Below the pieces are notes generated by a model. That model was not told where the DNA came from. It did not search any database and was given only the letters and a program-made list of their open reading frames with translations. From contig WGNC01000016.1 in the NCBI GenBank assembly GCA_016124745.1, positions 1-64,000 of the forward strand: 64,000 bases of DNA, written 5' to 3'. The stretch comes from Thiobacillus sp. (GTDB lineage Bacteria > Pseudomonadota > Gammaproteobacteria > Burkholderiales > Thiobacillaceae). Below, one piece after another: positions 18,354 through 27,316 of the stretch (positions within the stretch are counted from its first letter, which is position 1; the number at the start of each line of letters is the position of its first letter). The position numbers and the translations under genes were made by a program.

Positions 18354-19109
18354 ATGAAGAAAAACATGCTATTAGGCGTTGTTGTCGGAATGGCAGCGCT
18401 GTTTTCCCTGGCCGCCATGGGCGCAACGGACGTGCCCGACTATGCGCGCGAGAAGAAGTGGGCGGACGAGGTGGTGCCCGGTCTGGTGGTGGGTGACCCG
18501 GTCTATCTGCAGACGCCGCGTGGACACCACAAATTTCTGACGCTGTTCACGCCGGCAGCCGGCACCGACAAGGCCGTCATCGTCGTGCACGGCATGGGCA
18601 TCCACCCCGACTGGGGCATGGTCGGCACGCTGCGCACCGAACTGGCCGACCGCGGTTTCACCACGCTGTCGATCCAGATGCCTATCTTGGCCGCTGACGC
18701 CAAGGGCGAGGCCTATCCGCCGACCTTCCCGGAGGCGGCCGAACGCATCGGCGAGGCGGTCGCCTTTCTGAAATCCAAGGGCTATACCAAGCTGGCGATC
18801 GTTTCCCACAGCATGGGCTCACGCATGAGCCGGGTCTATCTGGTCAACAAGCCCGATGCGGCGGTGAAAGTGTGGGTCAGCCTCGGGCCATCGTTCGACG
18901 ACTACGCCGGGATCAAGCTGCCGGTGCTCGATCTATATGGCGACAACGACTTGCCAGCGGTGCTCGACAACACGAAGAAGCGCAAGGGCAGCCTGAAAGC
19001 CGCGGGGTCAAAGCAGGTCGTGATCCCCCACACCGATCATTTCTATACCGGGCATGAAGCGGAGATGGTCGCCGCCGTTGCGGGTTTCCTCAACGAGACC
19101 CTGAAGTAG
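18354..19109 (+). CDS. Exported alpha/beta-hydrolase-like protein (DUF3530)
   Basis: A 251-residue protein with a signal peptide (residues 1-24, ending MGA) and a DUF3530 / alpha-beta hydrolase fold. The nucleophile elbow is IVSHSMGSRM, a variant of GxSxG with Ser-His-Ser-Met-Gly. VIVVHGMGIHPDW marks the oxyanion-loop region and VIPHTDHFYTG supplies a candidate catalytic His near the end. AAGGAG precedes the ATG. It is divergent from rpfG. The substrate is unknown. Confidence 0.75.
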   Translation: MKKNMLLGVVVGMAALFSLAAMGATDVPDYAREKKWADEVVPGLVVGDPVYLQTPRGHHKFLTLFTPAAGTDKAVIVVHGMGIHPDWGMVGTLRTELADRGFTTLSIQMPILAADAKGEAYPPTFPEAAERIGEAVAFLKSKGYTKLAIVSHSMGSRMSRVYLVNKPDAAVKVWVSLGPSFDDYAGIKLPVLDLYGDNDLPAVLDNTKKRKGSLKAAGSKQVVIPHTDHFYTGHEAEMVAAVAGFLNETLK

Positions 19110-19130
19110 GTCGCGCCGGATCGTCGGCTG

Positions 19131-20027
19131 CTAACCCAGCAGCCGCGTCATCGCTTCGCCGTATTTCTCGCTGGTTTTGTCGACGATCTCGTCAGGCAGT
19201 GCCGGCCCCGGCGCCTGCTTGTTCCAGCCGCTGGCTTCCAGCCAGTCGCGCACGAACTGCTTATCGAAGCTCGGCGGGTTGCTGCCGGGCCGATACTGGT
19301 CGGCCGGCCAGAAGCGCGACGAGTCGGGCGTCAGCGCCTCGTCGATCCACACGAGCTTGCCGGCTTCGTCGAGACCGAACTCGAACTTGGTGTCGGCAAT
19401 GATGATGCCGCGGGTGAGCGCATAGTCGGCAGCCGCCCGGTAAAGCGCGAGGCTGGTATCCCGCACCTGCCGGGCCAGGTCGGCGCCGATCAGCTCGGCC
19501 ATCTGTTCAAACGCGATGTTCTCGTCGTGCGCGCCTACCGCGGCCTTGGTCGACGGCGTGAAGATCGGCTCGGGCAGGCGGTCGGCCTGTTTCAGGCCTG
19601 CCGGCAGCGCGATGCCGCACACCGACTGGCTGGCCTGGTATTCCTTCCAGCCCGATCCCACCAGATAGCCGCGCACGATGGCCTCCACCGGAAGCGCCCG
19701 GAGTTTTCTGACCACGACGGCGCGGCCGGCCACCTGGTCGCGCTCATCGGCCGCGACCACCGATTCAGGGGAAATGTCGAGCGCCTGGCTCGGCACGATG
19801 GCTTTGAGCTTGTCGAACCAGAAGGCCGACACGCGGGTGAGTACCTCGCCCTTGCCGGGAATCGGGGTCGGCATCACGACGTCGAATGCCGACAGCCGGT
19901 CGGTGGTGACGATCAGCAGCTTGTCGTCGCCGACGGCATAGATGTCGCGCACCTTGCCACGGTGCACCAGCGGCAGCGAGGCGATGCACGATTCGAGTAA
20001 GGGTTGGCCGAGCAGGGGTGCGGACAT
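19131..20027 (-). CDS. purC: SAICAR synthetase PurC
   Basis: Phosphoribosylaminoimidazole-succinocarboxamide synthase, ATP-dependent step of purine synthesis. The 298-residue protein carries the family signatures [16 protein letters not shown] near the N-terminus, [15 protein letters not shown], and [20 protein letters not shown], where Asp/Glu bind Mg-ATP. The length fits the long PurC subfamily. It converges on the DUF3530 gene with a 21-base gap and is divergent from purM-purN of the same pathway. Confidence 0.97.
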   Translation of the reverse strand: MSAPLLGQPLLESCIASLPLVHRGKVRDIYAVGDDKLLIVTTDRLSAFDVVMPTPIPGKGEVLTRVSAFWFDKLKAIVPSQALDISPESVVAADERDQVAGRAVVVRKLRALPVEAIVRGYLVGSGWKEYQASQSVCGIALPAGLKQADRLPEPIFTPSTKAAVGAHDENIAFEQMAELIGADLARQVRDTSLALYRAAADYALTRGIIIADTKFEFGLDEAGKLVWIDEALTPDSSRFWPADQYRPGSNPPSFDKQFVRDWLEASGWNKQAPGPALPDEIVDKTSEKYGEAMTRLLG

Positions 20028-20213
20028 GGCAGGACAGGCGGAACCGGAAAGCCGGCATTATAGCCGCCGCCAGCGAGGGCGCCGCGCCACCGCTTCCTGC
20101 AGAATGGCCCGCGCGTGGCGGACGGCATGGCGAGCACGGACTGGGCAATGCAGAGCGGCCGGACAGGCTGCATCGGCGGTAAAATAGCGCACTTTTTGAT
20201 TCTGGAGCCGGGT

Positions 20214-21242
20214 GTGTCGTCCATTTCCTATAAAGACGCCGGCGTCGATATCGACGCCGGCGATGCCCTGGTCGAGCGCATCAAGCCGCTGGCCAAACGC
20301 ACCATGCGCCCCGAAGTGCTGGCCGGCATCGGCGGCTTCGGCGCGCTGATCGAGATTTCGAAGAAATTCCAGGAGCCGGTGCTGGTTTCCGGCACCGATG
20401 GCGTCGGCACCAAGCTCAAGCTGGCTTTCGAACTCAACCGCCACGACACGGTCGGCATCGATCTTGTCGCGATGAGCGTCAACGACATCCTGGTGCAGGG
20501 CGCCGAGCCGCTGTTCTTCCTCGACTACTTCGCCTGCGGCAAGCTCACGCTCGACACCGCCGAGGCGGTCATCGCCGGTATCGCCACCGGCTGCGAGCAG
20601 GCCGGCTGCGCGCTCATCGGCGGCGAGACGGCCGAAATGCCCGGCATGTACCCGGAAGGCGAATACGACCTGGCGGGCTTCGCTGTCGGCGTGGTCGAAA
20701 AATCGAAAGTCATCGGCGGCCAGACCATCGAACCGGGCGACGTGGTGCTCGGGCTGGCATCGAGCGGCGCGCACTCGAACGGCTATTCGCTGATCCGCAA
20801 GCTGATCGACCTCAGCCACATCGGCCTCAAATCCGATTTCCACGGCCGTCCGTTCGCCGATGCCGTGATGGCGCCGACACGGATCTACGTCAAGCCGCTG
20901 CTCGCATTGATGGCGAGCCTCGACGTCAAGGGCATGGCGCATATCACGGGCGGCGGCATCACCGGCAACCTGCCGCGCTGCCTGCCCGAGCATGTCGCGG
21001 CGCGCGTCGACCAGGCCGCATGGACGCGGCCACCGCTGTTCGACTGGCTGCAGCAGGTGGGCAACGTCGCGCCCGACGAAATGCTGCGCACCTTCAACTG
21101 CGGCATCGGCATGTGCGTCGTCGTCGCCGCCGCCGATGCGGCGACGGCGATGGCGCAGCTGCAGGCGAGCGGCGAAACCGTGTGGCAGATCGGCGAAATC
21201 GTCGCCCGTCCCGATGGCGCGGAGCAGGTCATCTATTCGTGA
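20214..21242 (+). CDS. purM: AIR synthetase PurM
   Basis: Phosphoribosylformylglycinamidine cyclo-ligase of purine synthesis, 342 residues. It begins [20 protein letters not shown], matching the family N-terminus. GTG at 20214 was chosen because GGAG lies six bases upstream and the length then fits E. coli PurM; the longer frame upstream is unrelated. Signatures include [14 protein letters not shown] and [20 protein letters not shown]. The stop overlaps purN as GTGA. Confidence 0.97.
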   Translation: MSSISYKDAGVDIDAGDALVERIKPLAKRTMRPEVLAGIGGFGALIEISKKFQEPVLVSGTDGVGTKLKLAFELNRHDTVGIDLVAMSVNDILVQGAEPLFFLDYFACGKLTLDTAEAVIAGIATGCEQAGCALIGGETAEMPGMYPEGEYDLAGFAVGVVEKSKVIGGQTIEPGDVVLGLASSGAHSNGYSLIRKLIDLSHIGLKSDFHGRPFADAVMAPTRIYVKPLLALMASLDVKGMAHITGGGITGNLPRCLPEHVAARVDQAAWTRPPLFDWLQQVGNVAPDEMLRTFNCGIGMCVVVAAADAATAMAQLQASGETVWQIGEIVARPDGAEQVIYS

Positions 21243-21877
21243 GCTGCCGCGTTGTCGTGCTGCTGTCGGGGCGCGGCAGCAACTTTCAGGCGATCGCCGA
21301 AGCCGACCTGCCGATCGAAATCGTCGCCGTCATCAGCAACCGGCCGCAGGCAGCGGGGCTGGCGTATGCGCGCGGGCGCGGGCTGACCGCCGTCGCGCTC
21401 GACCACACCGCCCATGCCGACCGTGAGGCCTTCGACGCGCTGCTGGCCGACGAAATCGACCGTCACCAGCCCGATCTGGTGGTGCTGGCAGGCTACATGC
21501 GCATCCTCAGCCCCGCCTTCATCGCGCGCTACGAAGGCCGTTTGCTGAATATCCACCCGTCGCTGCTGCCCATGTTCCCCGGGCTGAAAACGCACGAGCG
21601 CGCCCTGGCCGAGGGCGTGAAAATCCATGGCTGCACCGTGCATTTCGTCACCGCCATGCTCGACCATGGTCCCATCGTCATTCAGGCCGCGGTGCCGGTG
21701 CGGGCGGACGACACGGCAGACGCCCTTGCCGCGCGCGTGCTGGCCCAGGAACACCGCATCTACCCGCAGGCCATCCGCTGGTTTGCCGAGGGCCGACTGG
21801 TAAATATGCATGGCTGCGTAAACTTGAAGGATGATTTGCAGTCACAGGCTGTGTTATCCACTGGAACAGAACTGTGA
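21239..21877 (+). CDS. purN: GAR transformylase PurN
   Basis: Transfers a formyl group from 10-formyltetrahydrofolate to glycinamide ribonucleotide. The 212-residue protein shows [15 protein letters not shown] at the N-terminus, the catalytic Asn/His motif [14 protein letters not shown], and [16 protein letters not shown] with the catalytic Asp. The GTG start overlaps the purM stop, so translation is coupled. It is followed by a DUF3108 gene with a one-base overlap. Confidence 0.97.
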   Translation: MSCRVVVLLSGRGSNFQAIAEADLPIEIVAVISNRPQAAGLAYARGRGLTAVALDHTAHADREAFDALLADEIDRHQPDLVVLAGYMRILSPAFIARYEGRLLNIHPSLLPMFPGLKTHERALAEGVKIHGCTVHFVTAMLDHGPIVIQAAVPVRADDTADALAARVLAQEHRIYPQAIRWFAEGRLVNMHGCVNLKDDLQSQAVLSTGTEL

Positions 21878-22572
21878 TGAGAATGTTTTTGCTGGCCGCA
21901 AGCCTGTTGGCCGCCACCGCCCAGGCTGCCGGGCCGACCCATGTGAACGCGGTCTACGACCTCTATCGGAACGGCCAGAAACTCGGTCAGGTGACCGACA
22001 CCCTGACCCGCAGCGGCAAGCGCTATACCCTGGTCAGCGAAGCACGCGCGATCGGCCCGCTCAGTGTGTTGTGGCCGGGCAGCATCCGCCTCGAAAGCAC
22101 GGGCGTGGTGACCAAACAGGGTTTGCGCCCCTCGCAATTCCAGCACGCGCGCAGCGATGCGCCGAACAAGCTGGCGACCGCCCGCCTCGACTGGAAGCAA
22201 CACAACATCGCCTACCAGTACAAGGGTGAATCGTGGAAGGTGGACGGCCTGCAGGACGGGGCGCAGGATCAACTGTCGCAGATCTACCAGTTCATGTTCG
22301 CGTCGAGCCTGCCGTCCGACTACAGCCTGCAGGTGGTGAGTGGGCGCGACCTCAACGACTACCGTTACGCGCGAAGCGGGGGGGCCGCCATCCAGACGCC
22401 ATTCGGCAAGCTGGCTACCCAGCAATACGAGCGCATCACGCAACAGCCCGACCAGAAGGCGATTACTGTCTGGATCGCACCCGGGCGCAACAATCTGCCG
22501 GTGCAAATCCGCATCCGCGATGAGGGCGTCACCCTCGAACAACGTCTGGTCCAGGTCACCATAAAGGGATAA
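21877..22572 (+). CDS. Exported DUF3108 protein
   Basis: About 231 residues with a short signal peptide (first ~17 residues, ending TAQA) and a DUF3108 domain over most of the mature protein, the beta-rich fold recognisable by NAVYDLYRNGQKLGQV and YRYARSGGA. The ATG at 21877 overlaps the purN stop; a GTG three bases earlier and an ATG six bases later are alternatives. The next gene encodes a second DUF3108 protein with a TonB-like N-terminus, so the two likely act together in the envelope. The molecular role is unknown. Confidence 0.8.
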   Translation: MRMFLLAASLLAATAQAAGPTHVNAVYDLYRNGQKLGQVTDTLTRSGKRYTLVSEARAIGPLSVLWPGSIRLESTGVVTKQGLRPSQFQHARSDAPNKLATARLDWKQHNIAYQYKGESWKVDGLQDGAQDQLSQIYQFMFASSLPSDYSLQVVSGRDLNDYRYARSGGAAIQTPFGKLATQQYERITQQPDQKAITVWIAPGRNNLPVQIRIRDEGVTLEQRLVQVTIKG

Positions 22573-22576
22573 GGCC

Positions 22577-23590
22577 GTGAGACGCAGCCTGCGCCCGTGG
22601 TGGCTGGCCCTGGGCGTCTCGCTGCTGCTGCACCTGGCCCTGATCGGCGGCCCGGGCTGGCGGCTGCCGCAGTGGGAGTCGCCGCCCGAACCCCCACCCA
22701 TCGAAGCACGGCTGCTTCCCCAGCCTGAACCGTTCGTCCCGCCGCCCCGCCCGCAACGGGCTCCGCCGGTCGCCAAGAAGCCGCCCGCCCCGCGTCTGCC
22801 GCCCGCTGAACCGAGCCCCACTCCCGAACCGGTGGTCGAACTCGTCGACGACAGGGAAGTGCCTGTCGTCGCAGAACGGGCCGCGCCGGTTGCGATGCCC
22901 GTCGAGGCTGCACCGATGCTGCCGCCCGCCCCAGTCGCGCCGAGTGCCCCGCCCCTCAACCCGCTGCCGAGCCGGCTCGAACTGCGCTTCCAGGTGCGTT
23001 ACGGCATCGCAGGGGGCGAACAGGTGCTGCTGTGGGTCAACGAGGGGGAGCGTTATACGCTGACCAGCGTGGCCGAGGCGACCGGTCTTGCCGGCATGTT
23101 CTACCGCGGCAAGCTGGTGCAGATCAGCCGTGGCCGCATCACGCCGCATGGCCTGCAGCCGGAGGAATTCTGGGATCAGCGCGGCGACAAGCGCAGCAGC
23201 GGGCGCTTCGACGCAGACAGCCACATGCTCACGCTGGAACCGCACCGCGGCCCGCCGCGCCATTTCAGCTACACGGGCGAGGTGCAGGACGTGTTGAGCC
23301 TGTTCTTCCAGTTCGCGCTGACCGCGCCACCGCCGGACAAACGGCAGACCTACACGGTGTTCAACGGCAAGAAGCTGCGCGACTACACCTACGAGATACG
23401 CGGCGAAGAAGCATTGGAAACCGCGCTGGGCAAGGTGAACACCTTGCATCTGGCACGGCTGACGGAGGGCGACGGACGTTTCGAGGTCTGGCTGGCCATC
23501 GACCGCCATTACCTGCCGGTGCGCATCCTGCGCAGCGAGGAATCGAAGGCCGACGTCGAACTGGTGATCGTGTCGATTGCGGGGGATTGA
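22577..23590 (+). CDS. TonB-like N-terminus, Pro-rich linker and DUF3108 domain
   Basis: A 337-residue inner-membrane-anchored protein starting at GTG. Residues 8-25 form one transmembrane helix containing SLLLH (Ser15, His19), which is the SxxxH motif that couples TonB to ExbB/ExbD. Residues 30-135 are a Pro/Glu-rich linker (for example PPEPPPIEARLLPQPEP) like the periplasm-spanning arm of TonB. Residues 140-337 are a DUF3108 domain where TonB would have its receptor-binding domain. It lies four bases after another DUF3108 gene. Function is unproven; energy-coupled envelope work is an inference. Confidence 0.75.
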   Translation: MRRSLRPWWLALGVSLLLHLALIGGPGWRLPQWESPPEPPPIEARLLPQPEPFVPPPRPQRAPPVAKKPPAPRLPPAEPSPTPEPVVELVDDREVPVVAERAAPVAMPVEAAPMLPPAPVAPSAPPLNPLPSRLELRFQVRYGIAGGEQVLLWVNEGERYTLTSVAEATGLAGMFYRGKLVQISRGRITPHGLQPEEFWDQRGDKRSSGRFDADSHMLTLEPHRGPPRHFSYTGEVQDVLSLFFQFALTAPPPDKRQTYTVFNGKKLRDYTYEIRGEEALETALGKVNTLHLARLTEGDGRFEVWLAIDRHYLPVRILRSEESKADVELVIVSIAGD

Positions 23591-23597
23591 AGCAAGG

Positions 23598-23730
23598 CAT
23601 TCGGCCCGGGGGCGGGCCTCCCACATCAGGCGCCGGATTAGGCCGTGTAGGAGCACCCGCAAAGGGTAGGCCGTGGTTGTAAAGACGCTGAAGCGTCAAC
23701 AACCAAGCTCGCCCGCCCCCGGGCCGAATG
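23598..23730. repeat. Long inverted repeat, family B copy
   Basis: Arms CATTCGGCCCGGGGGCGGG (23599-23617) and CCCGCCCCCGGGCCGAATG (23711-23729) are exact inverted repeats enclosing about 90 bases. The inside holds GTAGGAGCACCCGCAAAGGG, which recurs in reverse orientation near 38710-38730. It separates the convergent DUF3108 and polymerase genes and could fold into a strong bidirectional stem. Confidence 0.8.
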
Positions 23731-23734
23731 TTCT

Positions 23735-25222
23735 TCAATCGGCGAACGGATTTGTTGCGTTCGTCCGCACCACCGGCAGCGAAGGCACGGGGGCTTCCGC
23801 CGTAAGACGATGCGCGTGGGCGCGAGGCTCGCGCGGCGTCTCGCCGCGGTGCAGGAACACCGCGGCCAGCAGCGCGAAGTAGATGGCGTTGGCCGGGATG
23901 TGCCAGTTGTAGTCGGTCAGGCCATGCAGGGCCATCAGCAGCAGCCCGATGCCGGCGCCGGCCTGCATGAAGCTCAGGGTGCCCCAGCGCTGCAGGCGCA
24001 GCAGGCGCGGCCAGGCACGCACATACGCGAACAGGAACAGCAGAACCACGACTGCCGCCATCAGCCCGCCCTCGAACAGGTACTCGATATAGTCGTTGTG
24101 CGCATGGTTGACGAACAGGCTGATCTCGGCGGGCTGAAAGCGCCGGTAGATGTCGGGGAAGGTGCCGAGTCCGCTGCCGAACGGAAAGAATTGCCCCAGC
24201 GCCGTGATGGAACTGCCAAAAATGCTCCAGCGCGCATCTTCCAGCGCCGCTTCCGCGGAAAAGCGCTCCAGCACCGGCGCCAGCCCCACTTCGACCGCCA
24301 GCGCAAGACCGATCACGCTGAACACGGTCACCAGATTGGTCGAGCGCCGGCCGCCGATGCGGAAACCGTAGAGGACCGCAGTCAGGAAAATGCCGAGCAT
24401 CGCCAGCATGATTCCCGTTCTCGAGCGGCTGAAAATGGCACCCAGCAGAATGACGATGGAAATTGCGCTGAAGATCAGGGTCTGGTTGAGCCGCGCGGGA
24501 TTGAGACGGGTGGCCATCCGTCTGATCAGGCTCCTGCTGCGGTAGCGAAGGTTTCCCCCTGCCTGCCCGATGCGTGATGCCAGCAGGCCCAGGGAAATCG
24601 GCAGCGCCATCGCCAGCATGCCGGCCAGGTGGTTGCGGTTGACGTAGGTGCCCACCCCCGTGCCGATATCGCTGAGGCTGGTGCGGAAAGTCGTGGTGGC
24701 GCCGCCGCCGAACTGCACCAGCGCAAGGATCGCCTGCGCCGTGGCCATGGCGATGAAGAGGTAGACGCATTTTCGCAGTGCGGCTTCGGGCAGGCTGACC
24801 GCGACCAGGAACACCGCGAGCGGTGGCAGCAGCGCAAGCCATGCAAGCTCGGTCGCCATCGGCAGCAGCGACAGCGCATGCGTGTCCGTTGTCGTGCCGA
24901 ATGCCGTCAGCGCCCCGGCATAGACGTCCCTGCCGGGCAGCGTCTGCCACATCGAGAAGGGCATCGGCAGCAACTGCAGTGCCGGCAGCAGCATCAGCAG
25001 GGCGAGGCCAAGCAACAGGCCCGTCGAGAGTCGCTGCCAAAAGACCGGACGGGCCAGTGGGTAAGCCAGCAGCAGGACGGCTGCCAGTTCCAGCAGCAGC
25101 AGGGGAAGTGGGCGGTTGCCCCCCTTGATCAGCGGGGCGAACAGCAGAATTGCAGCCAGCAGGTAAAAGGCGAAAAGCTCAAACCCGTCCCGTTCATGGA
25201 TGGGACGGCTGTCCTGCTTCAT
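23735..25222 (-). CDS. O-antigen ligase/polymerase-family membrane protein (Wzy/WaaL-like)
   Basis: A 495-residue inner-membrane protein with about twelve hydrophobic helices. The large periplasmic loop typical of the O-antigen ligase family is visible: GTYVNRNHLAGMLAMALP, SRSRTGIMLAM and FVNHAHNDYIEYLFEGG. The last motif includes the conserved His-Asn-Asp region. The family either polymerises or ligates undecaprenyl-linked glycans. Position at the end of the exopolysaccharide gene set favours a polymerase role. A second Wzy-like gene lies at 47237-48775. Confidence 0.85.
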   Translation of the reverse strand: MKQDSRPIHERDGFELFAFYLLAAILLFAPLIKGGNRPLPLLLLELAAVLLLAYPLARPVFWQRLSTGLLLGLALLMLLPALQLLPMPFSMWQTLPGRDVYAGALTAFGTTTDTHALSLLPMATELAWLALLPPLAVFLVAVSLPEAALRKCVYLFIAMATAQAILALVQFGGGATTTFRTSLSDIGTGVGTYVNRNHLAGMLAMALPISLGLLASRIGQAGGNLRYRSRSLIRRMATRLNPARLNQTLIFSAISIVILLGAIFSRSRTGIMLAMLGIFLTAVLYGFRIGGRRSTNLVTVFSVIGLALAVEVGLAPVLERFSAEAALEDARWSIFGSSITALGQFFPFGSGLGTFPDIYRRFQPAEISLFVNHAHNDYIEYLFEGGLMAAVVVLLFLFAYVRAWPRLLRLQRWGTLSFMQAGAGIGLLLMALHGLTDYNWHIPANAIYFALLAAVFLHRGETPREPRAHAHRLTAEAPVPSLPVVRTNATNPFAD

Positions 25223-25243
25223 GCGTGGGGTCCCGAAACGGCC

Positions 25244-25705
25244 TTACTCGCCGCTGATCGGCTTGTCGTCGTTGCCGGAATTGAACAGCGCATACGCCGT
25301 GCCGGCGGCAAGTGCGGAAAAGCCCAGGTAGGACAGCGGCGCGCCGGCGGCTGCAGCTGATGCAACCGTGCCTGATGCGGCGGAGCCGTTGACGGCAACG
25401 ATGGCGGCCTTGCAACCGGGATTGAGCGCGATCGTCATCATGTTGTTCGCTTTCAGCTGGGCTCTGCAGCCGTCGTTGAAAACGATTTCGGCACCCGAGC
25501 CGTCCAGCGTGATCACGCGGTCGCCTTCGTTCAGCTTGGCGGGCGCCTTGAAGCTGGCGAAACCCTTGCCCTGGTCGACCATGACGGTGCCTTGGGCCTT
25601 GTCCAATGTGGCAACCTGTGCCGGTTCGTCTGCGGCCAGAGCCAGATTGCTGGCACCGAGCAACAGCAGGCTTGCGAGAACAGCGGGGATCGGACGCGTC
25701 GTCAT
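25244..25705 (-). CDS. Exported FecR-like small protein of the exopolysaccharide set
   Basis: About 153 residues with a signal peptide ending LALAAD. The mature part reads like a short FecR domain: GTVMVDQGKGFASF, LNEGDRVITLDGSGAEIVF and DGCRAQLKA. An Ala/Gly-rich stretch and a short hydrophobic segment (APLSYLGFSALAAGTAYALF) follow, ending in an acidic tail. Three ATGs (25714, 25711, 25705) compete; 25705 has AAGGA eight bases upstream. FecR-like proteins of this kind are common beside exopolysaccharide genes, but the role is unknown. Confidence 0.65.
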   Translation of the reverse strand: MTTRPIPAVLASLLLLGASNLALAADEPAQVATLDKAQGTVMVDQGKGFASFKAPAKLNEGDRVITLDGSGAEIVFNDGCRAQLKANNMMTIALNPGCKAAIVAVNGSAASGTVASAAAAGAPLSYLGFSALAAGTAYALFNSGNDDKPISGE

Positions 25706-26074
25706 TTTCATCATTCCTTGCTTCGTATCTTTTTCCGGGAAAAGCCGCACAGGGTCATCAACGGATCAAACCCAGGCAATCTGAACAGGTCAGATATGAA
25801 GATTAACATGGCGGACGACGGTATGCGGCCACCCTGTGGGCTGCAAGCCACATTTCTGGCGCTCGGCGGGCACTCCCGCGACGGAAACCAAGCCGATCTG
25901 CAGGAGGGGCGCCCCCTGCGGCGATCCATTCGTGCGGGATCGAGGCTTGCGGAGGTGCTGAACAAATTGGTTCGCTGTGTGGTTCGACAGGCTCACCATG
26001 AACGGAATCAATACGTTGCCGTTCGTCCTGAGCCTGTCGAAGGAAGCCTGTCGAGGGAATCGTTCAGCGCTTCC
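25706..26074. other. Gene-free stretch between the FecR-like and TPR genes
   Basis: A 369-base region. The part nearest the TPR gene is a family A repeat (25978-26062). The remaining ~270 bases show no recognisable gene, hairpin or promoter that I could support. Confidence 0.5.
25978..26062. repeat. Intergenic palindromic repeat, family A, copy 3
   Basis: TTCGACAGGCTCACCATGAA, then AATACGTTGCCG and GTCCTGAGCCTGTCGAAGG, matching 2023-2095 and 7530-7605. It ends 13 bases beyond the stop of the minus-strand TPR gene. Confidence 0.85.
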
Positions 26075-27316
26075 TTATCGCAGCTGTTCGATGCCGAGGT
26101 TGTCGAACCAGATCGTGCCGTTGGCATCGAAATCGAGGCGGATCGTTCCGGCCAGTTCCAAGCGCAGCATCTGCACCGGGCAGCCGCTCGGCGGAATGCT
26201 GAACTCGGTGCGGAAGCGCGTCCATTGGTCGCTGCCGCGGAAACGGTCGGTGACGGCCACCGGCTCGTTGTTGCCGAGGCAGTAGAGCGCCCACTGCATG
26301 CCCTGCGCGGCCTGCAGGTTGTCCGGCCGCACGCGTCCCTGCAGATAGAACGTGCCCGGCGGCAGCATCAGGTACTGGTGGAGATGCTCGAATTTGACGC
26401 GCAGTCCGCGAAAGCTCACGCGCAGCGCCCGCTCGCCCGATGTTTCGTAGGTCGCAGTGGTGTCCAGCGAAACGGCCGGATGCTTCTGCACGATCCAGTC
26501 GAAACCCAGGTTCGAGATGGGCGCCTCGAAACTGCCGTTGTACAGATAGCCGAGCTTGCCGATCTGTTCCTTGGTCAGGCTGTTGAGCCAGGCGAACCAG
26601 GCTTCCATCCAGGCGCCTTCCTTTTGCAGCCGCGCCAGATGGGCGCGCAGCATCTCGGGCGTCGACGCATTCGGGCCGCCCTGTTGCAGGCTGAACAGCA
26701 TGCGGACCGTATCCGCATCGGGTGCTTTGGTGGCGGCATAAATGAAAAACGCCGGCCACCATGGCACCGGCTGTTTCAGCAGGGTCAGGAAGGCGGCATG
26801 GTGGGTGGGGTCGCCGGCAAGCTGGAGCAGTTCAGGGAAAACGCGGGCACGTACATCTTCCCGCTGCCGCAATACCGCGTTCCAGTGCGCGAGCGCGCGG
26901 TCGAGGTCGCCCTGGCGCATCCAGTAACCCGCGACTTCCATCTGCACGTCGCTGCGCTGCGGCGACAACCGTGCCGCGGTCTCCATCGCCTGGCGCGCCT
27001 GTTCGGCTTCGCCGCGTGCTTCCAGAAGCCGCCCGAGCGCCGCGTAGGCGCGGCCGTCGGACGGATTGGCGTCGATCGCCCTGCGCAAATGATCGATGGC
27101 GATATCGGGATTCTTCTCGCGCAGGCCGATTTCGAGGTTGGCGCCCGGATGGCGGGCGTACCAGCCCAGCGCGGCCTCGGGGTCGTCGAGCTCCTGCGCG
27201 TGCTGGTTGGCCATGCCCAGCATCACGATCCGCCATGCCAGAAATGATCCCGCGAGGACGAACAGCACCCATCCCAGGCGGGCCCAACGCGGCTTGGTGA
27301 CCGGGGCGTCCGCCAT
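26075..27316 (-). CDS. Membrane-anchored TPR protein of the exopolysaccharide operon
   Basis: A 413-residue protein. One transmembrane helix lies near residues 13-32 (LGWVLFVLAGSFLAWRIVML). TPR-like repeats cover about residues 45-140 (AIDHLRRAIDANPSDGRAYA, AALGRLLEARGEAEQARQAM). The C-terminal ~180 residues look like a beta-sandwich carbohydrate-binding module: NGSFEAPISNLGFDW, LRVSFRGLRV and IWFDNLGIEQL. Its ATG overlaps the stop of the upstream DnaJ-domain gene by one base. It is probably an assembly or scaffolding factor for glycan export; the exact role is unknown. Confidence 0.75.
   Translation of the reverse strand: MADAPVTKPRWARLGWVLFVLAGSFLAWRIVMLGMANQHAQELDDPEAALGWYARHPGANLEIGLREKNPDIAIDHLRRAIDANPSDGRAYAALGRLLEARGEAEQARQAMETAARLSPQRSDVQMEVAGYWMRQGDLDRALAHWNAVLRQREDVRARVFPELLQLAGDPTHHAAFLTLLKQPVPWWPAFFIYAATKAPDADTVRMLFSLQQGGPNASTPEMLRAHLARLQKEGAWMEAWFAWLNSLTKEQIGKLGYLYNGSFEAPISNLGFDWIVQKHPAVSLDTTATYETSGERALRVSFRGLRVKFEHLHQYLMLPPGTFYLQGRVRPDNLQAAQGMQWALYCLGNNEPVAVTDRFRGSDQWTRFRTEFSIPPSGCPVQMLRLELAGTIRLDFDANGTIWFDNLGIEQLR

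Noticed and set aside
19125-19145. Hairpin CGGCTGCT/AGCAGCCG as a terminator between convergent genes
   Set aside because: It overlaps the purC stop and has no T-tract on either strand.
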